Positions 61,502-64,000 of a DNA stretch of 64,000 nucleotides are shown here, in pieces; within the stretch, counting starts at the first letter, position 1; every line of letters begins with the position of its first letter. Both the position numbers and the translations under genes were made by a program. This stretch comes from Triops longicaudatus (taxonomy: Eukaryota > Arthropoda > Branchiopoda > Notostraca > Triopsidae): positions 1 to 64,000 of the forward strand of contig JAGQDJ010000073.1 in NCBI GenBank assembly GCA_022885665.1, given 5' to 3'. The notes under the pieces were generated by a model that was not told where the DNA came from, did no database searches, and saw only the letters and a list, made by a program, of their open reading frames with translations.

Positions 61502-63685
61502 GTAAGTCTTTTTGTTCCCCAAGACGTTGTTTTCTCGCCGGTTTTACTTTCGGTTTACACAGCATGATATCTAGAATATGAGAGAACGTAGAGGGCGTTT
61601 GTGGCTCGCAAGAAAACGGGAGGAAAAAAAATAAAACAAAAAATCGTAAGAAATTCGTGCAGCATGAAGGCCGGTATTACTGCAACCAGCAATATATCTT
61701 AAGCTCGGGGAGCTACAATGGGGGGGTGAGAGGTGGAAGAATGACCCTAAGAGAGATCAAGTAATAATAAATGGGATAGACATGGTTATATAGGCTTAGT
61801 ACAGAAATCGATGGCTATCGCGTGAAGCAGCTTACCAGTTACACGAAAGATCATAAGAAAACGGAACGTTTTTGGGACAGGTGTGGGATAGTATCGGTTA
61901 AGCACCCTCCTACCAACCCCCTGAAAGGGGTGGCAGGGTGTTTTGAGGGGGTTGATACAATATTTGGTATGGGTCGTTGAAATTTGTCGCAAGTCCATTT
62001 CGCTTTATGCAGTAGTATAGTACGGGGCACTTTCGTTAGAAATTCATTGTTACAGGAGAGCTGTGAAGCGTTGTGGCGTTAGCGTTGGCAGAATTCTTGG
62101 ATTATTTCGCATGCTGGGGACGAAATGCTTGAAACAAAGTCGTATACTTAGTTTAATTATGTTTACAATTGGCTGTCGAGGACCTATTTTCATTCGACTT
62201 ATCTCTTTAGAAAACATTGCTGAAGGATATTGTTTCACATTTCGTGTCGCGAAGGATATTGTTAGTGTTGCACAAGAAAGCAAAAATACCATTTTTTTTA
62301 CAGTGTGGGCAAATTAGAGACGTTTTGATTTTGCTGTTTCCGCGATTTTTCGAAATGTGATTTAAAGAAATGTAACTATGCAGTCAGTAAATTCAACGTT
62401 TCAGCGAATTAGTGAACATATTCAGTTTGTTTCCAGTTTTCATTGATTTTCTAGTGTCTTAGTGCTTTCGGATTTCTGTCTCTATCAATATTCGCATAGA
62501 AAATGTGTAGTTTATAGGAAAATTATGTCGTTTATGGCCTGTAGAGTTTGTCTTCACGAAAGCATTTGTCAGAAGCAGGGAATTTTCGAAATGTTTGAAT
62601 TTTAGACATTTTGTTGAAGAAATATGTTGGAGCTGTTGCCAACCATGGTGGATTTGAATCAATTAAAAAAAGGTTTTTATTACGAAAAGTTTGGTTTCAT
62701 TACAAGTTGGACGTATGCACTATTGGTGAACCTTTTTTTCTAATTTTCGTTGCCAAGTTTGAATGCCATATAATTCAACTTTCTTGTCATCATTTGCACC
62801 AAACTTTCTTCGTGAAAGTAAGAGTTATGATTTTCTTCGAGATTTCATTAGTGCGGTTTCTGCACGTAACACAGAATCAAAGGGCGGGGCTGAATTGAAA
62901 GGTTGCGAAAGTGCCGTTTTCGCCATATCTTTGCTGACAGTACAGGTCATTTTGGCAGATGAGTTAGGTTTTATGGGACGGAACGGATTTTAAGGGCAGT
63001 AAAACCCTTCTTGGACAGTGTGTCGCAAGTTCAGAAATCCATTATTGCATTCTGCGCTTGGGGCAGTAAAAGGGAATTATTGACTTAACTATAGATGTTA
63101 TAACGCTATAGTTTTCTGAATTACTTGCAGCGAGACCGAAACTTTATTATTTTTTTAAAAATAAGTTATTTCTTGTCCCGTGTCTTTGTTACAAAAAAAA
63201 AATAAAAAAAAATAAGTAAAGCTCAAAAAAGCTGGAAGACGTGAAAAGACAGGTTTCCGAGCCAACAGAAACAACAATACAGCAGGAAGAAAGCACGTAT
63301 CACTATGTATTGAAAGGTCAGAACATTGTCTCCAGTACGTGCCGTAGGGAGTATTTCGAGTTCTTCGACTTTGGGTAAACAAAACTTCCGACTTACGTTC
63401 GGATGTAAGGCGAAATCGGAGGATTTATTTCCATAGTTGTATTCGTCACCTGGAGGATCGTAAGTTATTAAATTATAAAAAATTATAACAATTATTTATG
63501 CTACGTCTATTTGCTTTTTAGATGGACTTTTCTGAAATAAAAAAAAAAATAAAAAATATTATTATTACTACTGTTAATAAATTAATAATAATAATAATAA
63601 TAATAGTAATTTTAAAAGTAAGTAAAAGGCAGAATCATTGTCTCCTTATTGTTATTCTTTTAACTACGCTGGATATTAAAAAATA

Positions 63686-63726
<41 letters not shown>

Positions 63727-64000
63727 CTAAAATCGTTGCAGGCTTGTGCAGCATTTTTGTCGTTTGTGCTTTGAAATATTTCTGTAGTGACAAGGCGTGG
63801 CCAACTCGAACACTTAAAGAATTAAATCCGTTAGTTATGTCCTTTTATTCAGAACTTCTTTCATATCCGTGTGTATTTTCTTCTTCCTTTGTATTTTCTT
63901 TTCTAATTTTTTTAAAAAAAGTTCAGAAATACTGGTAACGGATATTCCGGGTGCGTGGAAACGAACATTTGTTGTTGTGTGAGCCAAAGGGGTGGGTGGG
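61502..64000. other. FLAD1 intron or 3' region, no exon recognised
   Basis: 2.5 kb of AT-rich sequence. It contains a small GC-rich hairpin-like stretch near 61910 (ACCCCCTGAAAGGGGT), an AAT-repeat near 63580-63606 and a 36-base poly-T at 63688-63723. Short ORFs on both strands at 62.0-62.3 kb are unconvincing. Confidence 0.5.

Noticed and set aside
61360..61581. 73-aa ORF starting MEGNLRSL
   Set aside because: Wrong frame; the real reading is the FLAD1 exon TDPGWPPVMRVFPLLEW starting at 61380.

Overview
The window is nuclear DNA of an animal. The genes have many exons and short AT-rich introns with GT-AG boundaries (two are GC-AG). They encode animal families: a caspase, rootletin, a hairy/E(spl)-type bHLH repressor, a DM-domain protein and a Groucho/TLE-type corepressor. 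The bHLH-Orange protein looks most like arthropod hairy/deadpan, so a bilaterian, probably an arthropod, is my best guess. The species cannot be fixed from this sequence.

Layout: (1) 0-0.9 kb, minus: 5' part of a caspase that runs off the left edge. (2) 1.3-2.3 kb: an internally deleted hAT transposon relic followed by a 148-bp tandem duplication. (3) 4.7-19.3 kb, plus: a complete rootletin (CROCC) gene of about 30 exons, about 2,200 aa. (4) 22.5-24.1 kb, plus: a 3-exon HES-type repressor ending in WRPW, with Su(H)-like sites upstream. (5) 34.2-28.0 kb, minus: two DM-domain exons, then about 2.5 kb of intron holding copied exons, then eight exons encoding a Groucho-like Q, GP and CcN-like protein that stops with no WD40 domain. 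All ten exons are phase-compatible, so one 411-aa DM-Groucho fusion is possible. (6) 35-47 kb: gene-poor, AT-rich DNA with pogo-like MITE debris, a long GA microsatellite and an ambiguous base in a poly-G run. (7) 47.5-50.1 kb, plus: two tandem paralogues encoding small secreted Cys-rich proteins. (8) 51.5-52.4 kb, plus: IMMP1L. (9) 55.7-52.5 kb, minus: complete 11-exon cytosolic arginyl-tRNA synthetase (RARS1), tail-to-tail with IMMP1L. (10) 56.4-61.5 kb and beyond, plus: FAD synthase (FLAD1), head-to-head with RARS1, with its last exon(s) not found.

The most interesting area is 22-34 kb. A WRPW repressor, whose family normally recruits Groucho through the WD40 propeller, lies tail-to-tail with a Groucho-like gene that has no visible WD40 part and that may be fused to a DM DNA-binding domain. 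Such a protein would carry DNA binding and Groucho oligomerisation in one chain. The exon encoding the start of the Q domain has been copied three more times in the intron before it, all copies apparently dead. Exon coordinates were worked out by hand from splice sites and reading frame and should be good to a few bases.
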